From NCBI RefSeq assembly GCF_002179965.1, contig NZ_NGUQ01000018.1, forward strand, positions 496,001-560,000: DNA of 64,000 bases, read 5' to 3'. The position numbers and the translations under genes are program-made. Below the pieces are notes generated by a model, which was not told where the DNA came from, ran no database searches, and worked only from the letters and a program-made list of their open reading frames with translations. This DNA comes from Pandoraea sp. PE-S2T-3. Its GTDB lineage: Bacteria; Pseudomonadota; Gammaproteobacteria; Burkholderiales; Burkholderiaceae. Shown piece after piece: positions 19,134-29,369 of the stretch; the first letter of the stretch is position 1; each line of letters opens with the position of its first letter.

Positions 19134-20895
19134 CGTGTGAACTCTCGTTGTCGTCGCGTGAATCCGATGGGGCGGCCGCCGTCGCGACATCGGCAAACGC
19201 CGCCAGCTTCGACACCTTCGTTTCCTTCGGCGTCTTGGTTTCTTTGATTTCCTTCGGCTTGTCGCGCATGCGGCTCTTGCGCAACGCACCGGCGTCATCC
19301 AGCACGGTGTACGCCGTCGAGCAGAACAGCGAATTCAACCGCTTCATGTCGCTGATGATGTCCAGATGCAGCGAACTCGTCTCGATGCTCTGCACCGACT
19401 GACCCGCCAGACGATTCAGGTGAGTGTACGAATACGCCCGCTCCAGATCGCGGAAACTTTCCTTCTCGGTCATCAGGCGCTGCGCGCTCTTGAGGTCGCC
19501 GTTCAGGAACACCGACAAGCCAAGTTGCAGGTTGGTCACGAGCCGCGCATGCATGTCGCAGATTTCCTGCAAGCCCGCCTCGGAGAACGACAGCTTGTGC
19601 GAAATCTTCTTCTCTTCGACCTCGGTCACCATGCGCTCGATGATGTCGCCCGCATGTTCCAGATTGATCGTGAGCGAAATGATGTCGGTCCAGCGACGGC
19701 TGTCCGGCTCGCTCAGGTTCTCGCGCGACACCCGCGTGAGATACATCTTCACCGCCGTATAAAGATGGTCGACATCGTCGTCCATCCGCCGCGTCTCGCG
19801 CGCCCGCACCACATCGTTGCTGCGAATGACTTCGAGCAGCCCGTTCAGCATCTGCTCGACGATATCGCCCATGCGCAATGTCTCGCGCGTGGCGTTGGCC
19901 AATGCCACCGACGGCATCGACAGCGCACTCTCATCCAGATGGCGGGGCCGCGCGCTGGTATCCGCTTCGGGCTTCTCGGCCAGCAGCCGCACGCAAAGGC
20001 GCGCCATCGGCTCGGTGAACGCGAGGAAGACCACGCAGCGGATCAGGTTGTAGATGACGTGGAAGTTCACAACTGCCTGCGCTGGCTGGTCCGACAACCA
20101 GCTCACCAGCAGCGGTGCGTAGTCGACGAACGGCAACACGATCAGGCAGCCGATCAGCTTGAAGATGAGGCTGCCGAACACCACGCGACGCCCGGCCGCG
20201 TTCTGGCCCGCCGAGGTCAGCATGGCCAGCATGCCGCTGCCCAGATTCGCACCGATCACGAGACACAGCGCGACCTTCAGCGAGATCACTCCCGACGAGG
20301 CCAGCGTAGCGGTCAGCAGCACGGCGGCCAGACTCGAATACGAGATCATCGCGAACAGCGCGCCGATCAGGGTGTCGAGCATCACGTCGCCGGTCAGCGA
20401 ACCGAACAGCACCTTCACACCGGCGGCCTGCGTCATGGGCGTGGTCGCGCCGACGATCAGTTGCAACGCAAGAATGATCAGGCCAAGACCAATCGCCACA
20501 CGGCCGAGTTGCCCGGCGCGCGTCTGTTTGCGTGAAAGGAAAAAGATGACGCCGAAGAAGATCAGCAGCGGCGAGAGCCAGTGCAGATCGAACGTCAGGA
20601 TCCGCGCCATGATGGCCGTGCCAACGTCGGCCCCGAGCATGATCGAGAGCGCCGGTGCCAGTGCAATCAACCCCTGCGCACCGAAGGACGAGACGATGAG
20701 CGCGGTCGCGTTGCTGCTCTGCACCAGTCCGGTCACGAGCACGCCGGCCGCGAAAGCCAGAAAGCGGTTCGAAATGCTGTGGGACAGAATGCGCCGCAGA
20801 TCGGCGCCGTAGACGCGCAGGACCCCGGTACGCACGATATGCGTACCCCAGATCAGCATCGCTACGCCGGAGAGAAGGTTGAGCAGTGTCAGCAT
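19093..20895 (-). CDS. Na/Pi cotransporter family protein with PhoU-like domain
   Basis: A 600-residue inner-membrane protein. The two Na/Pi repeats are marked by GLVQSSNATALIVSS (QSSNAT 59-64) and, inverted, ISYSSLAAVLLTATLASSG. A helical PhoU-like region follows (about 350-540; LEHAGDIIERMV is typical). The C-terminal 50 residues are charged and probably disordered. The YjbB/NptA family imports phosphate or, in bacteria with PhoU tails, exports excess phosphate. It shares an overlapping reading unit with the PhnZ-like gene, so phosphate released from phosphonates may be handled by this carrier. ATG at 20895 begins MLTLLNLLSGVAMLIWGTH, the family start. Confidence 0.88.
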   Translation of the reverse strand: MLTLLNLLSGVAMLIWGTHIVRTGVLRVYGADLRRILSHSISNRFLAFAAGVLVTGLVQSSNATALIVSSFGAQGLIALAPALSIMLGADVGTAIMARILTFDLHWLSPLLIFFGVIFFLSRKQTRAGQLGRVAIGLGLIILALQLIVGATTPMTQAAGVKVLFGSLTGDVMLDTLIGALFAMISYSSLAAVLLTATLASSGVISLKVALCLVIGANLGSGMLAMLTSAGQNAAGRRVVFGSLIFKLIGCLIVLPFVDYAPLLVSWLSDQPAQAVVNFHVIYNLIRCVVFLAFTEPMARLCVRLLAEKPEADTSARPRHLDESALSMPSVALANATRETLRMGDIVEQMLNGLLEVIRSNDVVRARETRRMDDDVDHLYTAVKMYLTRVSRENLSEPDSRRWTDIISLTINLEHAGDIIERMVTEVEEKKISHKLSFSEAGLQEICDMHARLVTNLQLGLSVFLNGDLKSAQRLMTEKESFRDLERAYSYTHLNRLAGQSVQSIETSSLHLDIISDMKRLNSLFCSTAYTVLDDAGALRKSRMRDKPKEIKETKTPKETKVSKLAAFADVATAAAPSDSRDDNESSHDGPEPAGHPHPVR

Positions 20896-21221
20896 GCCAG
20901 TGTTCCGTGATCTTGTTGTCGACGGGACGGGCAGCGCCCTGCGCCGCCGGCATGACGCGACCACTGGTTTGCCATACAGGCATCCCGCGTCAGATCAAAA
21001 CTGGCGTCGGGATGCGTATGAAGTTCACGCGTCATGCGTATCCCCAATCGGTACACCGTACACCAAAATGACGGGCGCAACAATCGTGTCATGAATTTGT
21101 CACAATTTTTGCACCGACTCTGCTAAGCCTTGTTGCGTAAGGGTGACAGCGGGAACGTCACCGGCAGGATTGCCCCGCCGACGCGCCCCGCGACACCCCC
21201 GTACCTCACCTCTCGCGACCT
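20896..21221. promoter_or_regulatory. intergenic region with a Pho-box-like repeat
   Basis: This 326-base stretch separates the Na/Pi gene from the end of phnY and holds no gene I can support. At 21086-21103 on the plus strand, GTGTCAT-GAAT-TTGTCAC has the 7-4-7 layout of a PhoB box. It points away from the Na/Pi gene and has no good -10 at the expected distance, so its function is doubtful. Confidence 0.35.
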
Positions 21222-22676
21222 TCATGCCCCCCAAGGCAGCGTGAAGGTTTTGGTGTTGGTGAAGCTCTTCATCGCTTCCTGCACCCCTTCTTTATAGCCG
21301 AGGCCGGAATCCTTGATGCCGCCGAACGGCGTCAGCTCGATGCGATAGCCCGGCACTTCCCAGACGTTGACCGTACCGACCTGCAACTCGTCGGTGAAGC
21401 GCGTGACGTAGTCGAGGCGGTTGGTACAGACGCCCGACGACAGACCGAAGGCCGTGCCGTTGGAAATCGCAATCGCCTCGTCGATGCTGCCGAACGTAAT
21501 GATGGGCGACACCGGCCCGAAGGTTTCTTCGCGCACCACCGTCATCTTCGGGTCGACGCGGTCGATCACCGTCGGCGAGTACAGCGCGCCCTCGCGCTTG
21601 TTGCCTACGAGCAACCGGGCACCCTGCGCCACCGCTTCGTTCACACGCGCTTCGAACAGGCGCGCGGCACCCTCGTCGATGACGGTACCCATGTCGTTAT
21701 TGCCGTCGCTCGGGTCACCGTACTTCCATGCGCGCGTCTTCTCCACGACCATTTCGGTGAACTGCGCTGCGATGTCGCGATGCACGAGCATGCGTTTCAC
21801 CGCCGTGCAGCGCTGGCCCGAATTCTTGTACGAGCCTTGCACAGCGAGATCGGACGCGCGATCGAGGTCGGCATCTTCCATCACGATCAACGGGTCGTTG
21901 CCGCCCAGCTCCAGCACGATGCGGCGATAACCGGCCTTCGAGGCAATGTACTTGCCGATCGACACACCACCGGTGAAGGTGATCATGTCGATGTTCTCGT
22001 TGGTCAGCATCTCGTCGGCAATCTCCATCGGATCGCCCGTGATCACTTGCAGCATTTCCGGCGGCAGGCCCGCTTCATACAGCGTATCGGCGAGGTAGAA
22101 GGCCGAGAGCGGCACCTTCTCCGACGGCTTGAGCACCATGCGGTTGTTGGTGGCCACCGACGGCGCGACCTTGTGCGCGACCTGATTCATCGGATGATTA
22201 AACGGCGTGATGGCCGAAATCGCCCCGAGCAACGGCTCGCGCTGCGTCACCACACGGCGCTTCTTGCCGTGCGGCGTGAGATCGCACGAGAAGGCCTGAC
22301 CGTCGTCTTTCAGCGCTTCGCCCGCCGCAAAGCCTAGTACGTCGGCCACGCGGCCGATTTCATACACCGCGTCTTTCTTGCAGAGCCCCGACTCCATCGT
22401 GATGATGGCGGCGGCTTCGGCCGTGCGCTCGCGCAGCAGCGCGGCGGCCTTGTCGAGAATGTTGGCGCGCTCGAAGCGGGTGAGCTTCGAGCGGTATTGC
22501 TTGGCAATCGAGAACGCGCGGCGCACGTCGTCGAGCGATGCCTTGGGCACCGTGCCGACCAGATCGCCCGAGTACGGGTTAAAGACTTCGATGATCCGTT
22601 CACGGGTCACTTTCTCTCCGCCGATGCGCAGGGCTTCGGCGCGAAACTCGGGATGCAGCTTGTGCGGCGCGTTCAT
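21222..22676 (-). CDS. phnY: phosphonoacetaldehyde dehydrogenase
   Basis: A 484-residue NAD-dependent aldehyde dehydrogenase. The catalytic Cys290 lies in NSGQRCTAVKR, the general base Glu256 in VLELGGNDP, and the cofactor site in TFTGGVSIGK. Length and sequence fit the phosphonoacetaldehyde dehydrogenase of the PhnW-PhnY-PhnA route, which makes phosphonoacetate. Note that the name phnY is also used for an unrelated dioxygenase. The gene follows phnA and phnR on the same strand (one operon). ATG at 22676 has GGAG at the right distance; a GTG 12 bases upstream is the alternative start. Confidence 0.9.
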   Translation of the reverse strand: MNAPHKLHPEFRAEALRIGGEKVTRERIIEVFNPYSGDLVGTVPKASLDDVRRAFSIAKQYRSKLTRFERANILDKAAALLRERTAEAAAIITMESGLCKKDAVYEIGRVADVLGFAAGEALKDDGQAFSCDLTPHGKKRRVVTQREPLLGAISAITPFNHPMNQVAHKVAPSVATNNRMVLKPSEKVPLSAFYLADTLYEAGLPPEMLQVITGDPMEIADEMLTNENIDMITFTGGVSIGKYIASKAGYRRIVLELGGNDPLIVMEDADLDRASDLAVQGSYKNSGQRCTAVKRMLVHRDIAAQFTEMVVEKTRAWKYGDPSDGNNDMGTVIDEGAARLFEARVNEAVAQGARLLVGNKREGALYSPTVIDRVDPKMTVVREETFGPVSPIITFGSIDEAIAISNGTAFGLSSGVCTNRLDYVTRFTDELQVGTVNVWEVPGYRIELTPFGGIKDSGLGYKEGVQEAMKSFTNTKTFTLPWGA

Positions 22677-22745
22677 GGGGTTCTCCACAGCTTATTCAAA
22701 CTGGTCGGGGTGCCGGCGTAGTTCAGCTTCGGGTCAGATGTGATT

Positions 22746-24044
<1,299 letters not shown>

Positions 24045-24764
24045 TTAGCCGGCCTTCGCCTGCGCCGGCGCCGCGCCGGGCGCACGCGCCAGCGCTTCGC
24101 GAATGCGCGCCTGGCCGCGCGACAAGTGCTCGCGAATGACCTGAGCGGCGCGCGCCGGATCGCGCGAGGCGATAGCGCTCACGATGTCGCGGTGCTCACG
24201 TTCCGACTTCGGCGGTGCCGAGGTATCGGCCGTCAGCGCTTCATGGCGGAACAGACTCAATTCCTTCACCAGCCGGCGGTAGGTCTCAAGCAACTTGCGA
24301 TTGCCGACCATCTCGACGAGCGTGTCGTGAAACGCGAGGTTCAACTGGTAGTACGCCTCGCTGTCCCCCGCTTCCACCGCCTGATGCATCGCTTCGACCG
24401 ACTCGCGCAGACGCGTGAGCTGCTCCGACGTGATGACTTCGGCCAGCGTGCGGCCCACGTACTCGTCGAGCACGCCACGCAGGGTGTAGATCTCTTCGGC
24501 CTCTTCGAGCGAGATCACCCGCACGAACACGCCGCGATTCTTTTCGGTGCGCAGCAGACCCGCTTCTTCGAGCGCGCGAAACGCCTCGCGCACCGGGCCA
24601 CGTGACACGCCAAGACGTCCCGCCACTTCAATCTCGTTGAGCTTGGTCCCGGGCGTGAGCGTGCCGGCCATGATCTGGCGCTCGATTTCGTGCTGCACGA
24701 GCGTGGTGAGCGACTGGCTTTGCAGCAGCTCGATGGCCGTGGCCGAAGTGGGCTTAGGGGTCAT
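24045..24764 (-). CDS. phnR: GntR-family regulator of phosphonate use
   Basis: A 239-residue GntR regulator of the FadR subgroup. The winged helix is at about 25-90 (LVQHEIERQIMAGTLTPG, then AGRLGVSRGPVREAFRALEEAG), followed by the all-helical FCD effector domain with its metal-site histidines (LNLAFHDTLVEM, EHRDIVSAI, REHLSRG). It matches the regulator found in burkholderia-type AEP clusters. ATG at 24764 has AAGGAAG upstream. It is first in phnR-phnA-phnY and divergent from phnS-T-UV-W, so it can act on both sides of the 344-base spacer. AEP or a pathway intermediate is the probable ligand. Confidence 0.9.
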   Translation of the reverse strand: MTPKPTSATAIELLQSQSLTTLVQHEIERQIMAGTLTPGTKLNEIEVAGRLGVSRGPVREAFRALEEAGLLRTEKNRGVFVRVISLEEAEEIYTLRGVLDEYVGRTLAEVITSEQLTRLRESVEAMHQAVEAGDSEAYYQLNLAFHDTLVEMVGNRKLLETYRRLVKELSLFRHEALTADTSAPPKSEREHRDIVSAIASRDPARAAQVIREHLSRGQARIREALARAPGAAPAQAKAG

Positions 24765-24805
24765 ACCGTCTTCCTTATCTCTGAACTCTGATGCGAACAT
24801 TCAGC

Positions 24806-24839
24806 AATCACGCGAGGCAATTTGTGGCATTGCGTGATT
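24806..24839. promoter_or_regulatory. inverted repeat in the phnR leader
   Basis: AATCACGC (24806-24813) and GCGTGATT (24832-24839) form a widely spaced dyad 42-75 bases upstream of phnR. It is a candidate PhnR autoregulatory site. A second AT-rich dyad, TTGT-N9-ACAA, is at 24872-24888. Neither has been matched to a known operator. Confidence 0.4.
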
Positions 24840-24979
24840 ATTTTTGTTGCTTGACATTCAAGCACAGCACTTTGTAGATTGTCAACAAAACACATCCGAC
24901 ATTGCAGGCAAATTTGGCAACAGCGTCGGTGTGAGTTGGTGAAGGCAGCGACAAAACTCTATCTGAATCAATGATTTCC

Positions 24980-25013
24980 ATACTATTGGAGGTATTTGAC
25001 GAGCAGATGACAA
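24980..25013 (-). promoter_or_regulatory. Pho box with -10 for phnR-phnA-phnY
   Basis: Read on the minus strand, TTGTCAT-CTGC-TCGTCAA (25013 to 24996) has the two 7-base half sites and 4-base spacer of a PhoB box. Ten bases further on comes TAGTAT (24985 to 24980), a -10 hexamer at the spacing seen in class-I pho promoters. It would drive phnR-phnA-phnY with a leader of about 210 bases. The remainder of the 24765-25108 spacer is AT-rich and holds no gene; it must also contain the phnS promoter, which I could not pin down. Confidence 0.6.
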
Positions 25014-25108
25014 ATGCAAAGAGTTTCAAGAAAAAGACATAATTTGCCAATAATATGCAACACATCGCCTCATAGAAGGCGCTTTTGCCCGACCCACAGG
25101 AGCCATTC

Positions 25109-26149
25109 ATGAACCAACCGATGCGCCGCGCCCTGCGTGCTGCCGCCGCCTTAGCCACCGGCCTTGTCTGTGCCGCTCAGGCCGGCCACGCCCTCGCCAA
25201 GACCACGTTGACTGTCTACACGGCGTGGGAGGTCGAAGTCATGCGGCCGTACGCCGAGGCCTTCCAGAAAGCGAACCCCGATATCGACATCAAGTACGTG
25301 CGCGATTCCACCGGTGTGGTCACCGCCAAGGTGCTCGCCGAGAAAGCCAACCCGCAGGCGGACGTGATCGCGGGGCTCGCCGCATCGAGTCTGGAACTGA
25401 TCAAGCAGGAAGGCCTGCTCACGCCGTATTCGCCCAAGGGCTTCGACCAGCTCACGCGGGCCTATAGCGACAAGGCCACGCCGCCGTCGTGGATCGGGCT
25501 CGACGTGTGGGGCGCGACGGTGTGCTTCAACACGGTGGAAGCGGCCAAGCGCAACCTGCCGAAGCCCACGTCGTGGGAAGACCTGGCCAAGCCCATCTAC
25601 AAGGGCATGATCGTGATGCCGAACCCGGCCACCTCGGGCACCGGCTTTCTCGATGTGACGGCGTGGCTCCAGATGTTCGGCAAAGAGGGCGGCTGGAAGT
25701 ACATGGACGCGCTCGACAAGAACATCGTCAAGTACACGCACTCGGGCTCGAAGCCCTGTCGTGACGCGGGCGCTGGCGAGTATCCGATCGGCATCTCGTT
25801 CGAATTCAACGCCCATCGCACCAAGGCCGCCGGCGCGCCGATCGATCTGGTGTTCCCGAAGGAAGGGCTGGGCTACGACATCGAAGCCGCGGGCATCGTA
25901 AAGACCACCAAGAAGATGGACGCTGCAAAGCGCTACATGGACTGGCTCGCCAGCAAGGAAGCCAACGAGATGTACGCGAAGGACTGGGCCATCGTGGCGT
26001 ATCCGGGCGTGGCGAAGAAGTTCGACACGATTCCCGCCAACTACCCCGACATGCTCGTGAAGAACGATTTCACGGAAATTGCCAAGAGCCGCGAATCGGT
26101 GCTCTCCGAGTGGCAGAAACGATACGGCGCGAAGTCGGAGAAGAAGTGA
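25109..26149 (+). CDS. phnS: AEP ABC transporter, periplasmic binding protein
   Basis: A 346-residue solute-binding protein of the iron(III)/thiamine/AEP cluster. A Sec signal peptide (MNQPMRRALRAAAALATGL, cut near ALA-KTT at about residue 30) leads into TLTVYTAWEVEVMRPYAEAF. Ligand-loop sequences include NPATSGTGFLDV and GISFEFNAHRT. AGGAG lies 6 bases before the ATG. It is first in phnS-phnT-phnUV-phnW, so it delivers 2-aminoethylphosphonate to the PhnT/PhnUV permease. This is the PhnS2 type, unrelated in sequence to PhnD of the C-P lyase locus, so the cell has two phosphonate importers. Confidence 0.88.
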   Translation: MNQPMRRALRAAAALATGLVCAAQAGHALAKTTLTVYTAWEVEVMRPYAEAFQKANPDIDIKYVRDSTGVVTAKVLAEKANPQADVIAGLAASSLELIKQEGLLTPYSPKGFDQLTRAYSDKATPPSWIGLDVWGATVCFNTVEAAKRNLPKPTSWEDLAKPIYKGMIVMPNPATSGTGFLDVTAWLQMFGKEGGWKYMDALDKNIVKYTHSGSKPCRDAGAGEYPIGISFEFNAHRTKAAGAPIDLVFPKEGLGYDIEAAGIVKTTKKMDAAKRYMDWLASKEANEMYAKDWAIVAYPGVAKKFDTIPANYPDMLVKNDFTEIAKSRESVLSEWQKRYGAKSEKK

Positions 26150-26326
26150 CGAGCGCGGCATCGACCGCGCAGTGCTGAGGTAGCGCTGCGTTTGCGGCAG
26201 ATGGCAAGTGCCGGGGGCAACGTGTTTCACCCGGCACTGCCACCGCCAAGCGCACCGCGCGCCGCCTCGCAACACAAGCAGCAATGGACGTAATGGGCGT
26301 AATGGACATCGCAGGAGGTCCCCCGA

Positions 26327-27409
26327 ATGAGCGACGACACGTATCTGAGCCTCGCCGGCATCCACAAACGGTTCGACAACACCGTAGTGCTGGGTGACAT
26401 CAATCTCACCGTGCGGCGCGGCGAGATGCTCTGTTTTCTCGGCCCGTCAGGCTGTGGCAAGACAACCTTGCTGCGCATCATCGCCGGGCTCGAAGCGCAA
26501 ACCCATGGCAAGGTCTCGCAGAACGGCCGCGACATTTCCACCTTGCCGCCCATGCAGCGCGACTACGGCATCGTGTTCCAGTCGTACGCGCTGTTTCCGA
26601 ATCTGAGCGTGGCGCAAAACGTCGCCTACGGCCTGACCAACCGCCGTGTGCCGCGCGCCGAGCGCGACCAGCGCGTCGCCGAGTTGCTCGAGATGGTCGG
26701 CTTGCCCGACGCGGGTAAAAAATTCCCCGGACAACTCTCCGGCGGGCAACAACAACGCATCGCCATCGCCCGTGCGTTGGCGACATCACCGGGCCTGTTG
26801 CTGCTGGACGAACCGCTCTCGGCACTCGACGCTCGCGTGCGGGTGCGCTTGCGCAGCGAGATCCGTGCGCTGCAACAGCGGCTGGGCATCACGACGATTC
26901 TCGTCACGCACGATCAGGAAGAGGCTTTGTCGATGGCCGACCGCATCGTGGTGATGAACCATGGCGTGATCGAGCAGGTCGGCACGCCCGGTGAGATCTA
27001 TCAGCATCCGGCCACGCCGTTCGTCGCCGATTTCGTCGGCAAAACCAACATCCTGCCCGCCCGCCTCGGTGACGCCGGACGCGTGCAGGTCGGCCGTTAC
27101 GAACTGACCTGCGGCACGCTCAACGGCTGCCGTACCGGTGAAGACATTCGCGTGTTCTTCCGCCCCGAAGACGTGCGCGTGCGCGATCTCGACGACCTCG
27201 ACGACGAAGCGAACGTCTTCGACGGTGCGGTGGAGAAGATCGAGTTTCTCGGTGCCTTCTCGCGGGTGACCCTGCGCATGCAGGCATGCGAGCACGCGCT
27301 CTATGCCGACCTCTCGCCTGCCGACATGCAGGCCCTGCAACCGGCCGCCGGCAGCGCCCTGCGCTTTGCCGTGCCGCGCGCCGCCGTGCGCGTCTTCCGT
27401 CAGGGGTGA
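26327..27409 (+). CDS. phnT: AEP ABC transporter, ATP-binding protein
   Basis: A 360-residue ATPase subunit. Walker A GPSGCGKTT is at 39-47, the Q-loop at VFQSYALFPN, the signature at [15 protein letters not shown], Walker B at LLLLDEPLSALD, and the switch histidine in VTHDQEEALS. The C-terminal 120 residues form the regulatory TOBE-like domain of the MalK/PotA type. AGGAGG precedes the ATG. It lies between phnS (177 bases upstream) and the fused permease (8 bases downstream). Confidence 0.92.
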   Translation: MSDDTYLSLAGIHKRFDNTVVLGDINLTVRRGEMLCFLGPSGCGKTTLLRIIAGLEAQTHGKVSQNGRDISTLPPMQRDYGIVFQSYALFPNLSVAQNVAYGLTNRRVPRAERDQRVAELLEMVGLPDAGKKFPGQLSGGQQQRIAIARALATSPGLLLLDEPLSALDARVRVRLRSEIRALQQRLGITTILVTHDQEEALSMADRIVVMNHGVIEQVGTPGEIYQHPATPFVADFVGKTNILPARLGDAGRVQVGRYELTCGTLNGCRTGEDIRVFFRPEDVRVRDLDDLDDEANVFDGAVEKIEFLGAFSRVTLRMQACEHALYADLSPADMQALQPAAGSALRFAVPRAAVRVFRQG

Positions 27410-27416
27410 TGCCACG

Positions 27417-29246
27417 ATGAGCTCCTTACCGTCGACACTGACTGCGACTTCGCCGGGGCAAGCGGCCACGCCGCTCTCCGCCCAGACTTCCCATGCGGCA
27501 CCCGCCCCACATGCCGGACCGGCGGGCAGCGCGCCGCCCTCGACGTTGCGCCCCGCGCGTCTCGCATCGCACTGGACGGACCGGCTCGCGCAGGCCCTGT
27601 TGCTGGTGGCCGCCGCCGCAGGCGTGCTCTTTCTGCTCGCGCCGATGGCCGCCATTCTCATCAAGAGCGTGCAGGACAACGACGGCCACTTCGTCGGCTT
27701 GCGGCACTTCCGCGAGTACTTCCACTCGCCCGCGCTGTTCGGCTCGATCTGGAACAGCGTGTGGATTTCGATCGTGACCACCGGCATCACGGTGCCGCTG
27801 GCGTTCATCTTTGCCTACGCGCTCACGCGCAGTTGTATTCGCGGCAAGACGCTGCTGCGCAATATCGCACTCATCCCGATTCTCGGGCCTACGCTGCTGC
27901 CCGCCATTTCGTTCATCTTCTGGTTCGGCAATCAGGGCGTGTTGCGGCCCTTCATGGGAGACATCGATATCTACGGGCCGCTCGGCATCGTGATGTCGCT
28001 CGTGAACGCCACGTTCCCGCACGCGCTGATGATCATGATCACGGCGCTCTCGCTCACTGACGCGCGGCTCTACGAAGCGGCCGACGCGCTCGGCACGCCG
28101 GTGCTGCGACGGTTCTTCACGATCACGCTGCCTGGGGCGAAATACGGCGTGATCAGCGCCGCAATGATCGTCTTCACTTACGCGATTTCGGACTTCGGGA
28201 TTCCCAAGGTGATCGGCGGCGACTTCAACGTGCTCGCCACCGATATCTACAAACTCGTGATCGGACAGCAGGACTTCTCGAAGGGTGCCGTCGTCGGGCT
28301 CGTGCTGCTCGTACCCGTGGGCATCACCTATCTGGTCGACTCGGTCGTGCAGCGCAAGCAGCAGGCGCTGCTCTCGGCGCGTGCGGTGCCTTACGTGCCC
28401 AAGCCCTCACGCGGTTTCGACTGGACGATGGCGGTGCTTTGCTGGGGCATGGCGGCCATCATGCTCGCGATTCTCGGTATGGCGGTCTACGCCTCGTTCG
28501 TGAAATTCTGGCCGTACAACTTCAGTCTCTCGCTCGGTCACTATCGTTTCGGGCTGGTGGAGAGCGGTGCCGTCGATGCCTACATCAACAGCGTGCAGAT
28601 GGCGTTCTGGTGCGCGATCTGGGGCACGGCGGTGATCTTCGTCATTGCCTATCTGCTGGAGAAGACCAAGGGCCTTACATGGGTGCGCGGTTTCATCCGC
28701 ATGATGGCCGTGCTGCCGATGGGCGTGCCCGGTCTGGTGCTGGGTCTGGGCTACATCTTCTTCTTCGTGCCGGAAGGCAACCCGTTGCACGGCTTGTACG
28801 GTTCGCTGGCGATTCTCGTGATCGTCAACGTCGTGCACTACTACTCGTCGAGTCATCTCACGGCAGTGACCGCGCTCAAGCAGATCGATCCGGAATTCGA
28901 GTACGTGTCGGCCTCGTTGAAGGTGCCCTTCTATCGCACGTTCTGGCGCGTGTCGGCGCCGATCTGCCTGCCGTCGATCATCGACATCAGCCGCTATCTG
29001 TTCGTCAACGCGATGACCACCGTGTCTGCCGTGGTCTTCCTGTATTCGGCCGACACCTCGCTCGCGTCGGTCGCCATCGTCAACATGGACGAAACCGGCT
29101 CGATCGGGCCCGCCGCGGCCATGGCCACGCTGGTGGTGCTCACGTCGATGCTCGCGTGCCTGCTCTATCACGGCATTCAACTCGTGGTGGAGCGTTACAC
29201 GCAGGCGTGGCGGCGTCCGACGGCGCTTTCTCGCAAAAGTCATTGA
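27417..29246 (+). CDS. phnU: AEP ABC transporter, fused permease (PhnU/PhnV type)
   Basis: A 609-residue protein holding two complete binding-protein-dependent permease domains in one chain. The first (about 70-330) contains the EAA loop YEAADALGTPVLRRFFTITLPG. The second (about 355-600) has FEYVSASLKVPFYRTFWRVSAP at the equivalent place. About 12 hydrophobic segments are seen. The first 65 residues are low-complexity Pro/Ala/Ser. In enterobacteria PhnU and PhnV are separate genes; here one polypeptide does both jobs, as in other Burkholderia-group AEP transporters. ATG at 27417 follows the phnT stop by 7 bases. Confidence 0.9.
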   Translation: MSSLPSTLTATSPGQAATPLSAQTSHAAPAPHAGPAGSAPPSTLRPARLASHWTDRLAQALLLVAAAAGVLFLLAPMAAILIKSVQDNDGHFVGLRHFREYFHSPALFGSIWNSVWISIVTTGITVPLAFIFAYALTRSCIRGKTLLRNIALIPILGPTLLPAISFIFWFGNQGVLRPFMGDIDIYGPLGIVMSLVNATFPHALMIMITALSLTDARLYEAADALGTPVLRRFFTITLPGAKYGVISAAMIVFTYAISDFGIPKVIGGDFNVLATDIYKLVIGQQDFSKGAVVGLVLLVPVGITYLVDSVVQRKQQALLSARAVPYVPKPSRGFDWTMAVLCWGMAAIMLAILGMAVYASFVKFWPYNFSLSLGHYRFGLVESGAVDAYINSVQMAFWCAIWGTAVIFVIAYLLEKTKGLTWVRGFIRMMAVLPMGVPGLVLGLGYIFFFVPEGNPLHGLYGSLAILVIVNVVHYYSSSHLTAVTALKQIDPEFEYVSASLKVPFYRTFWRVSAPICLPSIIDISRYLFVNAMTTVSAVVFLYSADTSLASVAIVNMDETGSIGPAAAMATLVVLTSMLACLLYHGIQLVVERYTQAWRRPTALSRKSH

Positions 29247-29369
29247 AAGGTGATTGAAAGGCGGCGTACCCATGTCCTGTGTCCGCAGGCTGGCGTGCGC
29301 CGGTGCTTCCCAAGTTGCTTCTCTCTTGTTTGATTCTCGTTTGATTCCCCCGCTCAATAGGAGGCGGTC

